Positions 17,013-25,407 of a DNA stretch of 64,000 nt are shown piece by piece. The stretch's first letter is position 1; every line of letters begins with the position of its first letter. Below the pieces are notes generated by a model. The model did not search any database. It saw nothing but the letters and a program-made list of their open reading frames with translations, and was not told where the DNA came from. This DNA is from Algoriphagus sanaruensis (GTDB lineage: Bacteria > Bacteroidota > Bacteroidia > Cytophagales > Cyclobacteriaceae): the NCBI RefSeq assembly GCF_001593605.1, contig NZ_CP012836.1:2174501-2238500 (forward strand). Reading direction: 5' to 3'. Both the position numbers and the translations under genes were made by a program.

Positions 17013-18917
17013 ATGAAAAAGCTATCCTTTATCCTTGCCCTATTCATTTTGGTTTCTTGCGAATTAGCGAAACCAACTTCACCTGTTTCTTTTCCCAAAC
17101 TAATTAGCGATGGCATGGTCCTACAGCGAGACCAGCCGGTAGTGCTTTGGGGGAAAGGAATCCCTAATGAAAAAATCAGGGCTACGTTGGCAGGAGCCAT
17201 AGGAAGTACAAAAGTACTCGAAGATAGTACTTGGAGAGTCCAGCTTCCTCCAGTTCCTGCTGGAGGTCCGTATGTTTTGGAGGTAAATTCTCAACGAGTG
17301 GAAGATATTTGGGTGGGGGATGTTTGGGTTGCCGGGGGACAATCCAATATGGAATGGCCCTTAAAATCCGGTGTCATTGATGCAGAAAATGAATTTTCGG
17401 CAGCTGAATTCCCACCGATTCATTTTTTTAAAGTAGGAAGAGATTACAGCGCAGTGGAAAGGGATGATGTCTCGGATGGAATGTGGAAAGTAGCAAACCC
17501 CGAGAATCTTCCCGATTTCTCTGCTGTGGCTTGGTTCTTTGCCAAACGCAATCATGAAGATTACCAAGTGCCAGTTGGGATTATTGAATCCAATTGGGGA
17601 GGTACACCGGCTGAGGGTTGGACTGAGGCAACAGTCCTCGCTTCCTTGGGTGATGATCGTTCGTATGCTGAGGAAGTTCAAGATGTAGTTCAGAATGCTG
17701 CAAAGTGGAATGAAGTCGTCTTGGAAAATGAAAAGCGAAAAGAGATTCGAGACCTAATGGTTCGGCGACCTGATTCATTACTTGCCGTCGAAGTATCAGG
17801 GTTAACCTATTCTGATGGGGAGTGGAAAACGATCCGTTTGCCTGAGGAGAATCCAATGACGGATATAGCTTGGGTAAGGAAGGATTTTACTTTGGAATCC
17901 ACCCAAGGGGTGAATCTTCATCTGCCAGATATTAATCAAATGGCCTTTATTTATTTGAATGGAGTACAAGTTCATTACAAAGATTGGGGAGCAGCAATGC
18001 CTGAGTTGGAACTCCCTGATGCTATCCTTCAGAAAGGAAAAAATGTATTGACAGTTCGAGTGATCAATACTTGGAACAACCGGCCCGAGTTAGGTAAAAA
18101 AGGAGAAATGTATCTTCTTCAAAATGGAAAGAAAATCAACTTAGAAGGTGCCTGGAGGTATTCCAATGATTTGGTGGAACCCAAATTACCTGAGGTTGGA
18201 TTTTACAATTGGAAGCCGGGATTTATGTTTAATGCCATGATCGCTCCAATTACCAATTATCCAATTAAAGGTGCGATTTGGTATCAAGGAGAAAGTAATG
18301 CTGGACGCCCCGGAGAATACCAAGAATTATTTTCAGCAATGATTCAAAATTGGAGAGCCCGATGGGGAATAGGAGATTTTCCCTTTCTATTTGTTCAGTT
18401 GGCCAATTTCATGGAGCGAAAGGAAATTCAGCCTGAAAGTAATTGGGCTGCATTAAGAGAAGCTCAGAAAAACACCTTGTCCTTGGATCAAACTGGGATG
18501 GCTGTGATCATTGATATTGGGGAAGCGGGGGATATTCATCCAAGAAACAAAAAGGATGTAGGAGATCGACTTTGGTTACAGGCAAGAAAAGTAGCTTTTG
18601 GAGAAGAAGGGATTTCCTCTGGTCCTATTTTTAATTCTGTGTCCCAAAGTGGGAATCAATTAATTTTGAAATTTTCCGAAGTAGGTTCAGGCTTGAAGTT
18701 GATATCAGGAGAAGAGGTCAAAGGGTTTGTCATCGAGGATTCGAAGGGCAAATTCGAAGTGGCAAAAGGAGTTATTTCAGGGAATGATTCCGTTACCTTA
18801 TCCTTGTCTGAAGGTGTTGAGCCCGTTCGAGTGTTGTATGCCTGGTCTGATAATCCAGAAGTTAATTTGGTCAATGAATTGAATCTCCCTGCGGTTCCGT
18901 TTAGAATTGACCTTTAA
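17013..18917 (+). CDS. Exported SGNH-type carbohydrate esterase (sialate O-acetylesterase / acetylxylan esterase family)
   Basis: A 634-residue predicted lipoprotein: residues 1-16 form a lipoprotein signal with lipobox LVSC. The SGNH nucleophile block AGGQSNMEWP lies at about residue 108, block III IWYQGESNAGR at about 425, and the Asp-x-x-His pair in GDIHPRNKKD near residue 507. An inserted beta-sandwich at about 285-380 (IAWVRKDFTL ... MAFIYLNGVQVH) is typical of the long sialate O-acetylesterase-like family. It would remove acetyl groups from sugars. Directly after the xylose genes, acetylated xylan fragments are the likely substrate, although sialate cannot be excluded. Expression probably depends on partial read-through of the preceding terminator. 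Confidence 0.88.
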   Translation: MKKLSFILALFILVSCELAKPTSPVSFPKLISDGMVLQRDQPVVLWGKGIPNEKIRATLAGAIGSTKVLEDSTWRVQLPPVPAGGPYVLEVNSQRVEDIWVGDVWVAGGQSNMEWPLKSGVIDAENEFSAAEFPPIHFFKVGRDYSAVERDDVSDGMWKVANPENLPDFSAVAWFFAKRNHEDYQVPVGIIESNWGGTPAEGWTEATVLASLGDDRSYAEEVQDVVQNAAKWNEVVLENEKRKEIRDLMVRRPDSLLAVEVSGLTYSDGEWKTIRLPEENPMTDIAWVRKDFTLESTQGVNLHLPDINQMAFIYLNGVQVHYKDWGAAMPELELPDAILQKGKNVLTVRVINTWNNRPELGKKGEMYLLQNGKKINLEGAWRYSNDLVEPKLPEVGFYNWKPGFMFNAMIAPITNYPIKGAIWYQGESNAGRPGEYQELFSAMIQNWRARWGIGDFPFLFVQLANFMERKEIQPESNWAALREAQKNTLSLDQTGMAVIIDIGEAGDIHPRNKKDVGDRLWLQARKVAFGEEGISSGPIFNSVSQSGNQLILKFSEVGSGLKLISGEEVKGFVIEDSKGKFEVAKGVISGNDSVTLSLSEGVEPVRVLYAWSDNPEVNLVNELNLPAVPFRIDL

Positions 18918-18931
18918 ATCGGATCACAATA

Positions 18932-18974
18932 AAAAAGCCCGATCATTTTTAAAGTAGAATGATCGGGCTTTTTC
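18932..18974. terminator. Bidirectional terminator between esterase and hydrolase genes
   Basis: An 11-base GC-containing stem (GCCCGATCATT / AATGATCGGGC) is flanked by A-run and T-run on the two sides around a 10-base loop. It serves the convergent genes on both strands. Confidence 0.9.
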
Positions 18975-18990
18975 TTGGGTTTAGGATCGA

Positions 18991-20058
18991 TTAGTTTACC
19001 TTTTCCAAAATCTCCTGATGCTGATTCATTTCTGCATTCAATTCCTCATATTTTGATCGAGGAGTCATACCAACAACATTTTCAAGGAAATCGATGGTTT
19101 CAAAAAGTACGCCTTGCCAGTCTTGAGAAGTAATGGAAGAGGCGATCACATGGTCTCCTGAATTTGGAAATGCTTTCTCTCGTTTCTGACCTTCAGTAGT
19201 ACTGATTTGACTGTACATTTCGAGCATCTTCGGCACGGAAACCACAAAATCCTGCTCGGAATCACTCTTATAATAATATCCTAAGAATAGGGGCTGGGTA
19301 ATTTTCTTAAAAGTGTCTTCATTCATTTCACTATACATCAAGATCGCCAAACTTTCATAAGCGTTTACATGCTGGACTTCCGACCAGTAGGCCCCCTTAT
19401 CGCCAGTTCGTTTCATGTCCATCGCTCCATTTTCAGTCATGGTTTTTTCCATGATGAATTTGGTCCATGGTTTAAATAATCCTGCTAACCTTCCTTCTCG
19501 ATCTCGGATTGCTGGGGAGTAAACCACAGCGGCTTTCAACTCAGGTTGCTGACTTGCCAATAAAAGAGTCAATGCTCCTCCCATCGAGGTCCCTACGACA
19601 ATCACGGAATCTCCAAGGCTCTTTCCAATTTGAAAGGCCTCACCAACTCCGTCAGCAAGCATCTGGGCAGTCAAATAAGCCATGCCATTTGCTCTTCGGA
19701 TTCCGTGCTCAGGCAATCGAGTTACGAACACATTGGCTCCAAAATGCTCTCCCAAAAACCGGTGAACGGGGTCTCCCTCCATCGGTCCGGCACCAAAGCC
19801 ATGAATGTAAACTATCGAGTAGGGAGTTTTTCGTTTATTCAACGAATCAGCCCATTGGATATAAGCTTCGTTTCCTGGTTTTAATCCGATGACTGTATCT
19901 TCCCGCTGCTGCAAGTAATCTTCTAAGTCTGCAACTCGGGTAGGCACCTCAGGGAAATGAATGGTGAGCTTTTGTCCGTCCACCTTTGGGCCAAGGATGT
20001 AAGTGATGGCCAAGATCATGGCTGTGGCAAATAGCCCCAGGAAGATTTTTCGAAGCAT
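18991..20058 (-). CDS. Membrane-anchored alpha/beta hydrolase
   Basis: 355 residues. An N-terminal hydrophobic segment at about 5-22 anchors or exports it. The alpha/beta-hydrolase core shows YIHGFGAGPMEGDP (oxyanion region) near residue 85, the nucleophile elbow GTSMGGA near residue 156 and a C-terminal SGDHVIAS with the likely catalytic His. The carboxylesterase or lipase-like reaction and the substrate cannot be told from sequence. It follows the small lipoprotein gene after two bases, so the two form an operon. Confidence 0.82.
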   Translation of the reverse strand: MLRKIFLGLFATAMILAITYILGPKVDGQKLTIHFPEVPTRVADLEDYLQQREDTVIGLKPGNEAYIQWADSLNKRKTPYSIVYIHGFGAGPMEGDPVHRFLGEHFGANVFVTRLPEHGIRRANGMAYLTAQMLADGVGEAFQIGKSLGDSVIVVGTSMGGALTLLLASQQPELKAAVVYSPAIRDREGRLAGLFKPWTKFIMEKTMTENGAMDMKRTGDKGAYWSEVQHVNAYESLAILMYSEMNEDTFKKITQPLFLGYYYKSDSEQDFVVSVPKMLEMYSQISTTEGQKREKAFPNSGDHVIASSITSQDWQGVLFETIDFLENVVGMTPRSKYEELNAEMNQHQEILEKVN

Positions 20059-20060
20059 GT

Positions 20061-20657
20061 TTAGCTAGTTTTTAAATAGGGTGAAGTAGAATCACGGAAA
20101 ATGATGCTACCATCCCGCAAAAATAGAAATGTGCGGGTTTTTAATTGGGAATAATTTTCGGGTTGAAAATTTAGCTGAGTTCCTAGGTATACAGAAACCC
20201 GATCAAAGTCTCTCAATTCATTGATTGATTTTCCTTCTGAAGTTTTTAAAAGATAGGAAATGTCCATTCCAGCGGGTATTCCTGAGAAAGGCTCGAGCAA
20301 AACGACCGTGATGGTAGCAATATTTCGAATGGAATAAATCCCTAGGCAACTTATCCCTTCTGGATTAGAAAAGAATGGATCAGGTTCCGTGTTTCCATTG
20401 ACTTCAATATCCAATTCGAGATTGAAGGAAAATTCCTTCACGTTAACCGTATCTTCTTGTGGCCTTGCCTGCTGATTTTTAAAAGGTCCAAAATAAACGC
20501 GCTTGATTCCAGTAGCTTCAGCTAGGGGGACGTTCAAGCAACGATCCGAAGAGGAATCGAGCGGTTCGATGCAGCCATCAAACATTAGGATTACTCCTAG
20601 CAGCAGGACCAAAGTCATTTTCCAGTTGGAATTTGAATAAAAATGGTACCGATTCAT
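20061..20657 (-). CDS. Unrecognised exported protein, possible lipoprotein
   Basis: 198 residues; I do not recognise the family. A hydrophobic stretch at about 14-27 ends in FDGC, an imperfect lipobox (Asp before the Gly). The remainder looks like an extracytoplasmic beta-rich domain (VYFGPFKNQ, FSFNLELDIEVNG). A second in-frame ATG at residue 14 (20618) sits right before the hydrophobic segment and could be the true start. It is the first gene of a two-gene unit with the alpha/beta hydrolase. Confidence 0.7.
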   Translation of the reverse strand: MNRYHFYSNSNWKMTLVLLLGVILMFDGCIEPLDSSSDRCLNVPLAEATGIKRVYFGPFKNQQARPQEDTVNVKEFSFNLELDIEVNGNTEPDPFFSNPEGISCLGIYSIRNIATITVVLLEPFSGIPAGMDISYLLKTSEGKSINELRDFDRVSVYLGTQLNFQPENYSQLKTRTFLFLRDGSIIFRDSTSPYLKTS

Positions 20658-21195
20658 CGTTCTTGATTTTAATAATAGTAGGATGGACTAGTGTCAACTC
20701 TCATTTAAAGGAAGTTCAATTCTAGAACTGATTCAACTATCATTCTATAGGAATCACTTTCCTTAGTCCAAGTTATCGATTCTATCAAACACTTAAAAAC
20801 TCCCTTGATTTTAGATTAACTGATCGATTGAATTTGTGTTGAATCGACCAATTGGTGTACACTTGCGGACAGGATATTTTTTAAGATGTTTTTTTTCAGA
20901 CACTTAGAAATTTTTTTTTACTCTTAAAAAGTTTAAATTTTTTCATCTCTATGCAACCTTCTTATCAAATGTGTTTGATCCAAAACTGTTCGGAGATGTA
21001 ACACTCGGACGGGATTTTCTCAGTATCGGTCGGAAAATTTGCTGATTTCAGAGGAAGAAGTGATCTAGCAAACCTTGAAGGAGTGCTAATTTCTCTTAAC
21101 AAACTGACTGGATTTTTTGAATGTGAATTGGCATGCGGCGCACTTGGTACAGCCTTCGCAAAAGGATTATCACAACACTAAACCAACAAACTATT
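20658..21195. other. 538-base intergenic region upstream of a small exported protein gene
   Basis: AT-rich divergent region with no convincing gene. It has long T-runs (about 20883-20943), a perfect inverted repeat ATCAAA (20964-20969) / TTTGAT (20974-20979), and several CGGA words (20876, 20991, 21006, 21031). An upstream in-frame ATG at 21133 gives only a charged extension before the signal peptide and is unlikely to be used. The unusually long leader may hold regulation I cannot name. Confidence 0.45.
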
Positions 21196-21783
21196 ATGAA
21201 AACCTTATTCACTTTCGCACTTGCAGGAGCTCTTTCATTAAGCAGCCTTGCCGCAAACGCCGCTGACGATTTGATGTCACTTTCTTCAGCTCAAGCTAAA
21301 TTTAAAAAAATCAATGTCCTTCTTAAAGAAGGTATCGGAGAAGCTAAAGTTGCTCTCTTTGATGCATCAGGCAAAAAACTCCATCAACGAAAAGTAAATG
21401 TCACGGATGAGCAATTGATTTTGCCTTACAATTTGGAGGACATGCCAGTAGGGGAATACAAAGTTCAGATCACTACTCCAGAAGAAAATGTTGAGTATCG
21501 GGTGAATACCTTTGACCATGCACCATCACCTGAGAGCTTGCCATTGGTGGCTTTTGGAAAAGCCATTGATGATGAAACAATCAGCCTTACCGTGGTTGGA
21601 TTAACTGAACCGGGGGTGGAAGTTGAAATTAGAAGTGCTAAAACTGACCGTAAAATTTATGTGGAGCATATTGATCAAGAGGATGGGTTTAAAAAGCAAT
21701 ATTCTCTTCGAGGAGTAGATTCTGATGAAGTTTACGTCAAAGTCACAGATGCACTAGGACGAGTCAAGAACCTGTATTTCTAA
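21196..21783 (+). CDS. Small exported beta-rich protein of unknown function
   Basis: 195 residues from the ATG at 21196, chosen because MKTLFTFALAGALSLSSLAANA is a clean signal peptide. The reading frame is open further upstream from 21133, but that stretch is Arg-rich and unlike a signal. The mature part has two beta-sandwich-like halves (KVALFDASGKKLHQRKVNV, VGEYKVQITTPEENVEYRV; VEVEIRSAKTDRKIYVEHI), reminiscent of secretion-tail or filamin-like folds, with no catalytic motif. It is transcribed alone and closed by a strong terminator. Function unknown. Confidence 0.8.
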   Translation: MKTLFTFALAGALSLSSLAANAADDLMSLSSAQAKFKKINVLLKEGIGEAKVALFDASGKKLHQRKVNVTDEQLILPYNLEDMPVGEYKVQITTPEENVEYRVNTFDHAPSPESLPLVAFGKAIDDETISLTVVGLTEPGVEVEIRSAKTDRKIYVEHIDQEDGFKKQYSLRGVDSDEVYVKVTDALGRVKNLYF

Positions 21784-21802
21784 CCAACAAGAATCCATCA
21801 AG

Positions 21803-21840
21803 CAGAAAGCCCTGAAAAATTTTCAGGGCTTTCTGTTTTT
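21803..21840 (+). terminator. Terminator after the small exported protein gene
   Basis: A near-perfect 16-base inverted repeat (CAGAAAGCCCTGAAAA / TTTTCAGGGCTTTCTG) with one central base, followed by a T-run on the plus strand. Confidence 0.9.
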
Positions 21841-21855
21841 TTGAAATGGTAGGTT

Positions 21856-23130
21856 CTACTTACCTAAGGATAATTCCCAGATATGATCAGTAAGTTGAGC
21901 TGCCATGGCTTCTAAATCTATTCCCAAGAGTTCACGGTTGGTTCTAAGGGCGATCGCCCGTTCTTCTTCTGGCAATTGATTAAATCCCTTCCAAGCTCCT
22001 AAAATACTTCCTGCGAGTGCGGCAGTGGTGTCATTGTCTCGACCATAATTCACCAGAAAAATGAGTGTGGATTTAAAGTCAAAATCCGCATACAACATGG
22101 CCGTGAGGGTTTGAAGGTATATTTCACCTGCATGGAATGGCATGTCTTGCTGCTTTTGATCTAATTGTTGGAAAGCGAAATTCAAAGCAGGGCTAGATAA
22201 AGCCAGTCTGTCAGGCGTGCTATCTTGTTTCTTTGCCTCATTTGCGATCCATTTCGCTTGTTCAAACAGTTTAAACGCAGATCGTCCAACCAGCCTGCTT
22301 TGAAAATAGCCTTCCGTATCAATTCGTATACTTGCCAAAAGGCTGTCTGAACTTGCATTTTTATTCATTCCTGCTGCTGTCATGGCAGCAGATAAAGCAG
22401 TCAAGTCTCTCGCATATCCCAAGTCAAAAATGGAAAGTTTGTAAGCTTGCTGATAAGCTATTTCTGGATCTCCCGGATAAAAAAGTCCAAGTGTAGGTGC
22501 ATAAAGTAATCCTGCACAAACCATTTCTCCCCCATAAAATTTGGACAAAGAATCCGAATAGGCGAGGTAATCGGCTTGGACAAATGGAACTGCTACTTTA
22601 TACCATTCGGAGAGCCAGTTCACTTTCATCAAAGTTTCTTCGTAGCCCTCGGGGGAATTGTCTTTGAGTTGGTCAAATTCTTTAATAAAGGACTCATACT
22701 TTTCAATAATCGATTTTGCAAAAAGTTGTGGCGCTAAAGCATCTGATTTTTGTTTTGTTAAGTAGTCCGCAGTAAGCATTTTCCATCGAGTATCATCTGT
22801 CGTCCCACCTGCTGGTAAATTGGCAATCCAAATTCCTTCTGGGGAGGTTTCCCGAATCATGGAATCGAGACTGCTCACAAAACCAAAGGTCCCTTGAATC
22901 GCTTCTCTGCTCCACATTTCTGTGGGTGCTCCCATAGCGTCGCCGATCGCACCGCCGACCAATGATCCTAGAATCCGGTCATAGAGTTCTTCTTTAGAAA
23001 GTTCAAGTGGCTTTCTGATTATAGTTTCTTCCCTGAGTTCATTTTTTTGCTGACAATCAAAGCCTGACCCAAGCAAAATGAGGAAAAGAAAAATCTGTTT
23101 TTTGTTACGATAACACCAATTCAGAGGCAT
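21856..23130 (-). CDS. Exported ADP-ribosylglycohydrolase-family protein
   Basis: 424 residues. The ADP-ribosyl-hydrolase (DraG-like) signatures are present: GSLVGGAIGDAMGAPTE near residue 53, the metal-binding GGTTDDTRW near residue 108, and GRDNDTTAALAGSILGAWKG near residue 365. DraG-type enzymes remove ADP-ribose from arginine or hydrolyse related glycosides using two Mg ions, usually in the cytoplasm. Here residues 10-27 are a hydrophobic segment ending in GFDC, suggesting export and possibly a lipid anchor. Its start overlaps the end of the upstream kinase gene by 26 bases, so translation is probably coupled. The substrate is not visible. Confidence 0.88.
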   Translation of the reverse strand: MPLNWCYRNKKQIFLFLILLGSGFDCQQKNELREETIIRKPLELSKEELYDRILGSLVGGAIGDAMGAPTEMWSREAIQGTFGFVSSLDSMIRETSPEGIWIANLPAGGTTDDTRWKMLTADYLTKQKSDALAPQLFAKSIIEKYESFIKEFDQLKDNSPEGYEETLMKVNWLSEWYKVAVPFVQADYLAYSDSLSKFYGGEMVCAGLLYAPTLGLFYPGDPEIAYQQAYKLSIFDLGYARDLTALSAAMTAAGMNKNASSDSLLASIRIDTEGYFQSRLVGRSAFKLFEQAKWIANEAKKQDSTPDRLALSSPALNFAFQQLDQKQQDMPFHAGEIYLQTLTAMLYADFDFKSTLIFLVNYGRDNDTTAALAGSILGAWKGFNQLPEEERAIALRTNRELLGIDLEAMAAQLTDHIWELSLGK

Positions 23131-24082
23131 AATGGAGTAAGGTTTCTTTTTCTGAAAGGGATAGGTTCACTGGAAGTTGTGCGATTCCAATAAGCCGTCT
23201 TAATAGTTCTGTTCCCCGATAGGCTTGAAGAAGCTTAAAATCAAAAGAATGTGCGTAGTGAGACAGTAAGGAGTTTACTTCTTCAGGTTGAAATCCCGCT
23301 AGATCTAAATGTGCCAGGAAAACCCCTAAATCGAATTCTTTGTCTCCGGGGTAGGCGAATTCAGGGTCAATTACCTTCACATTTCCATCAATAGTTAGCC
23401 AGCTTCCTGGATAGAAATCCCCATGGAGAATTGTCTGGCCATTTTGAAGGTAGCGATTTCCAAGTGCTTTGATAGTTTCAGTGAGCTGTTGGTTTCTTTT
23501 AAATTCTAGACTTAAGGCCTGCAATCCTTTTTGAATTTGATCCAGATCGAGGCCATTGTCTTCTAAGAATGGAAAATGGAAAATATGCTCATGGTTCAAT
23601 TTTCTCATTGCCAGATTTGCGGGGAAATCATGTGCAGACTCTTGATGTAAGGCATTTAGAAAATTCATCAATTGGATCATTTCCACTGGAAGTTGAGTGG
23701 ATTTTCGTTGGTATAGGAAAGAAAAATCTGATCCCTTTCCCAAATCCTCCGTGACCAAAATATGGAAATCAGGAAGGTGATTCAGCGTTTTAGGAAGAAA
23801 CGTTGCCGTGGTCGGATTTTGATTAAGTCTCTGAAAAAAAGCGTATTCGATCTCAATTCGCTCGATAGGTGCAGGAATTTGCGGGTATTTTCTGACGTAA
23901 GGCTTGGATTGTTTGAGAATCACCGAACGATGACTGGTGGTTATTCGCAGCACAAGATTCATGTTGCTTTCTCCGGCAGGTTGGACTTCGATCAGCTGTT
24001 CATTTTCTTCCCAAATCGGAAGCAAGGCTAGTTCAGCAAGCGTTGAGTGTTCAGTAAGCATAGGGCAATTTATACGATCCAA
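23105..24082 (-). CDS. APH/methylthioribose-kinase-like small-molecule kinase
   Basis: 325 residues with the aminoglycoside-phosphotransferase fold. The catalytic loop ILHGDFYPGSW (near residue 220) and metal-binding VIDPEFAYPGDKEFDLG (near residue 238) are clear. Ser replaces the usual Asn of the HxDxxxxN motif and the second motif is DPEFA. Both are features I recall from 5-methylthioribose kinase (HGDLHTGS, VIDPEFA), although MtnK is longer. The N-terminal nucleotide-binding part holds NLVLRITTSHRSVILKQSKPYVRKY, with Lys near residue 57. It likely phosphorylates a sugar or amine hydroxyl; a resistance role is unlikely from context. It is coupled to the ADP-ribosylglycohydrolase gene. Confidence 0.82.
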   Translation of the reverse strand: MDRINCPMLTEHSTLAELALLPIWEENEQLIEVQPAGESNMNLVLRITTSHRSVILKQSKPYVRKYPQIPAPIERIEIEYAFFQRLNQNPTTATFLPKTLNHLPDFHILVTEDLGKGSDFSFLYQRKSTQLPVEMIQLMNFLNALHQESAHDFPANLAMRKLNHEHIFHFPFLEDNGLDLDQIQKGLQALSLEFKRNQQLTETIKALGNRYLQNGQTILHGDFYPGSWLTIDGNVKVIDPEFAYPGDKEFDLGVFLAHLDLAGFQPEEVNSLLSHYAHSFDFKLLQAYRGTELLRRLIGIAQLPVNLSLSEKETLLHYASELVLS

Positions 24083-24138
24083 AAATAAGATTCCTAGTAA
24101 TTCTCATCAGTCAGATCAAAGACGAAGTTCATTTTGTC

Positions 24139-24146
24139 TATTTTTG
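24139..24146 (+). promoter_or_regulatory. Possible -7 element for the acyl-CoA dehydrogenase gene
   Basis: TATTTTTG matches TAnnTTTG exactly 23 bases before the ATG at 24170, but no TTTG -33 box lies at the expected distance, so this is weak. Confidence 0.3.
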
Positions 24147-24169
24147 ACTAGAATAAACTAAACCCAAAT

Positions 24170-25327
24170 ATGTTCGGACTACACAGAGCTCTTTTTACCG
24201 AGGAGCATGAGCTTTTCAGACAAAGCGTACGAGACTTTATCGCAAAAGAAATCACCCCACATAATGCCGAGTGGGAAAAACAAAAAATGGTAAGCCGGGA
24301 ATCATGGCGCAAGCTTGGAGAAAATGGCTTTTTGGGAATTCAAGCTCCCGAAGAATTGGGGGGATTAAATATCCAAGACTTTAGGTACAATGCGGTTTTG
24401 ATTGAGGAATTAGGACTTAGCGGTTGCTCGGGTCCTGCAATAGGTTACCCCTTGCATAGTGATATTGTGATGCCTTATATCCTGCATTACGGTACAGATG
24501 AGGCCAAGAAAAAATACATTCCTAAGATGATTTCTGGTGACTACATCGGTGCTGTGGCGATGACAGAACCTGGTGCAGGTTCGGATTTGCAAGGAATGCG
24601 TACGTCCGCTGTGGATGAGGGGGACTATTATTTAATCAATGGCTCAAAGACCTTCATTACGAATGGTTTTTTATCCGACGTGGTAGTCGTTGCCGCTAAA
24701 ACAGATCCCAGTAAAGGTGCTAAGGGGATTTCGCTGTTCTTGATCGACAAGGATATGCCAGGTTTTAGCAAGGGAGTTCCTTTTGAAAAAGTCGGATTAC
24801 ATGCTCAGGATACCTGTGAGTTATTTTTTGAAGATGTCAAAGTCCCAAAAGAAAACTTGTTGGGAAAAATTGGCGATGGATTTAAATACCTGATGACGGA
24901 GTTGGCTCAGGAGCGATTGGTCGTGGCTTTAGCAGCCGTGGCTTTGGCTGAATTTGCCTTATCCGCTACCATAGACTATGTTAAAGAGCGAAAAGCCTTT
25001 GATAAAAGTTTGTCTGAATTTCAAAATACCCGATTCAAACTAGCTGAAATGGCCGCTCAGGTGGAGCAAGGAAGAATATATTGTGATTATTTGGTTCAGC
25101 TTCACAATGAAGGAAAACTAGATTCTGCGATGGCTTCAGCCGCCAAATACAACATGACCGAGCTTCAGTGTAAAGTAGCAGATGAATGCGTGCAGCTACA
25201 CGGGGGGTATGGATATATGTGGGAATACGGGGTAGCTCGAGCTTGGGCGGATGCTAGAGTTCAGCGGATTTATGCCGGAACCAACGAGATCATGAAGGAA
25301 TTAATCGCAAGAAAAATTTTGAAGTAG
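24170..25327 (+). CDS. Acyl-CoA dehydrogenase (long-chain / isovaleryl type)
   Basis: A 385-residue flavoenzyme that makes 2,3-enoyl-CoA from acyl-CoA in beta-oxidation or branched-chain catabolism. FAD/substrate motifs are AMTEPGAGSDLQGMRTSA near residue 124 and ITNGFLSDVVVVAAKT. The usual C-terminal catalytic Glu (IYEGT in medium-chain enzymes) is Ala369 here (IYAGTNEIMKEL). Glu261 in the helix ALAEFALSATIDYVKERKAF sits where long-chain and isovaleryl enzymes keep their base, so the enzyme should be active with that subclass geometry. Followed by a fatty acyl-CoA ligase gene after 80 bases, suggesting joint use in fatty acid degradation. Confidence 0.94.
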   Translation: MFGLHRALFTEEHELFRQSVRDFIAKEITPHNAEWEKQKMVSRESWRKLGENGFLGIQAPEELGGLNIQDFRYNAVLIEELGLSGCSGPAIGYPLHSDIVMPYILHYGTDEAKKKYIPKMISGDYIGAVAMTEPGAGSDLQGMRTSAVDEGDYYLINGSKTFITNGFLSDVVVVAAKTDPSKGAKGISLFLIDKDMPGFSKGVPFEKVGLHAQDTCELFFEDVKVPKENLLGKIGDGFKYLMTELAQERLVVALAAVALAEFALSATIDYVKERKAFDKSLSEFQNTRFKLAEMAAQVEQGRIYCDYLVQLHNEGKLDSAMASAAKYNMTELQCKVADECVQLHGGYGYMWEYGVARAWADARVQRIYAGTNEIMKELIARKILK

Positions 25328-25407
25328 CAAAAAACATTTTAGTGTTTCTGAGGATTTTCCAGTTATTATTAACGCTTAAAACCCAATAACCCAATTATTA
25401 CGCGAAT

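Noticed and set aside
21133..21195. N-terminal extension of the small exported protein
   Set aside because: Arg-rich leader before a classical signal peptide; a later ATG is far more likely.
23105..24082. Aminoglycoside resistance gene
   Set aside because: The fold is shared, but the motifs are closer to methylthioribose-type kinases and the context holds no mobile or resistance genes.
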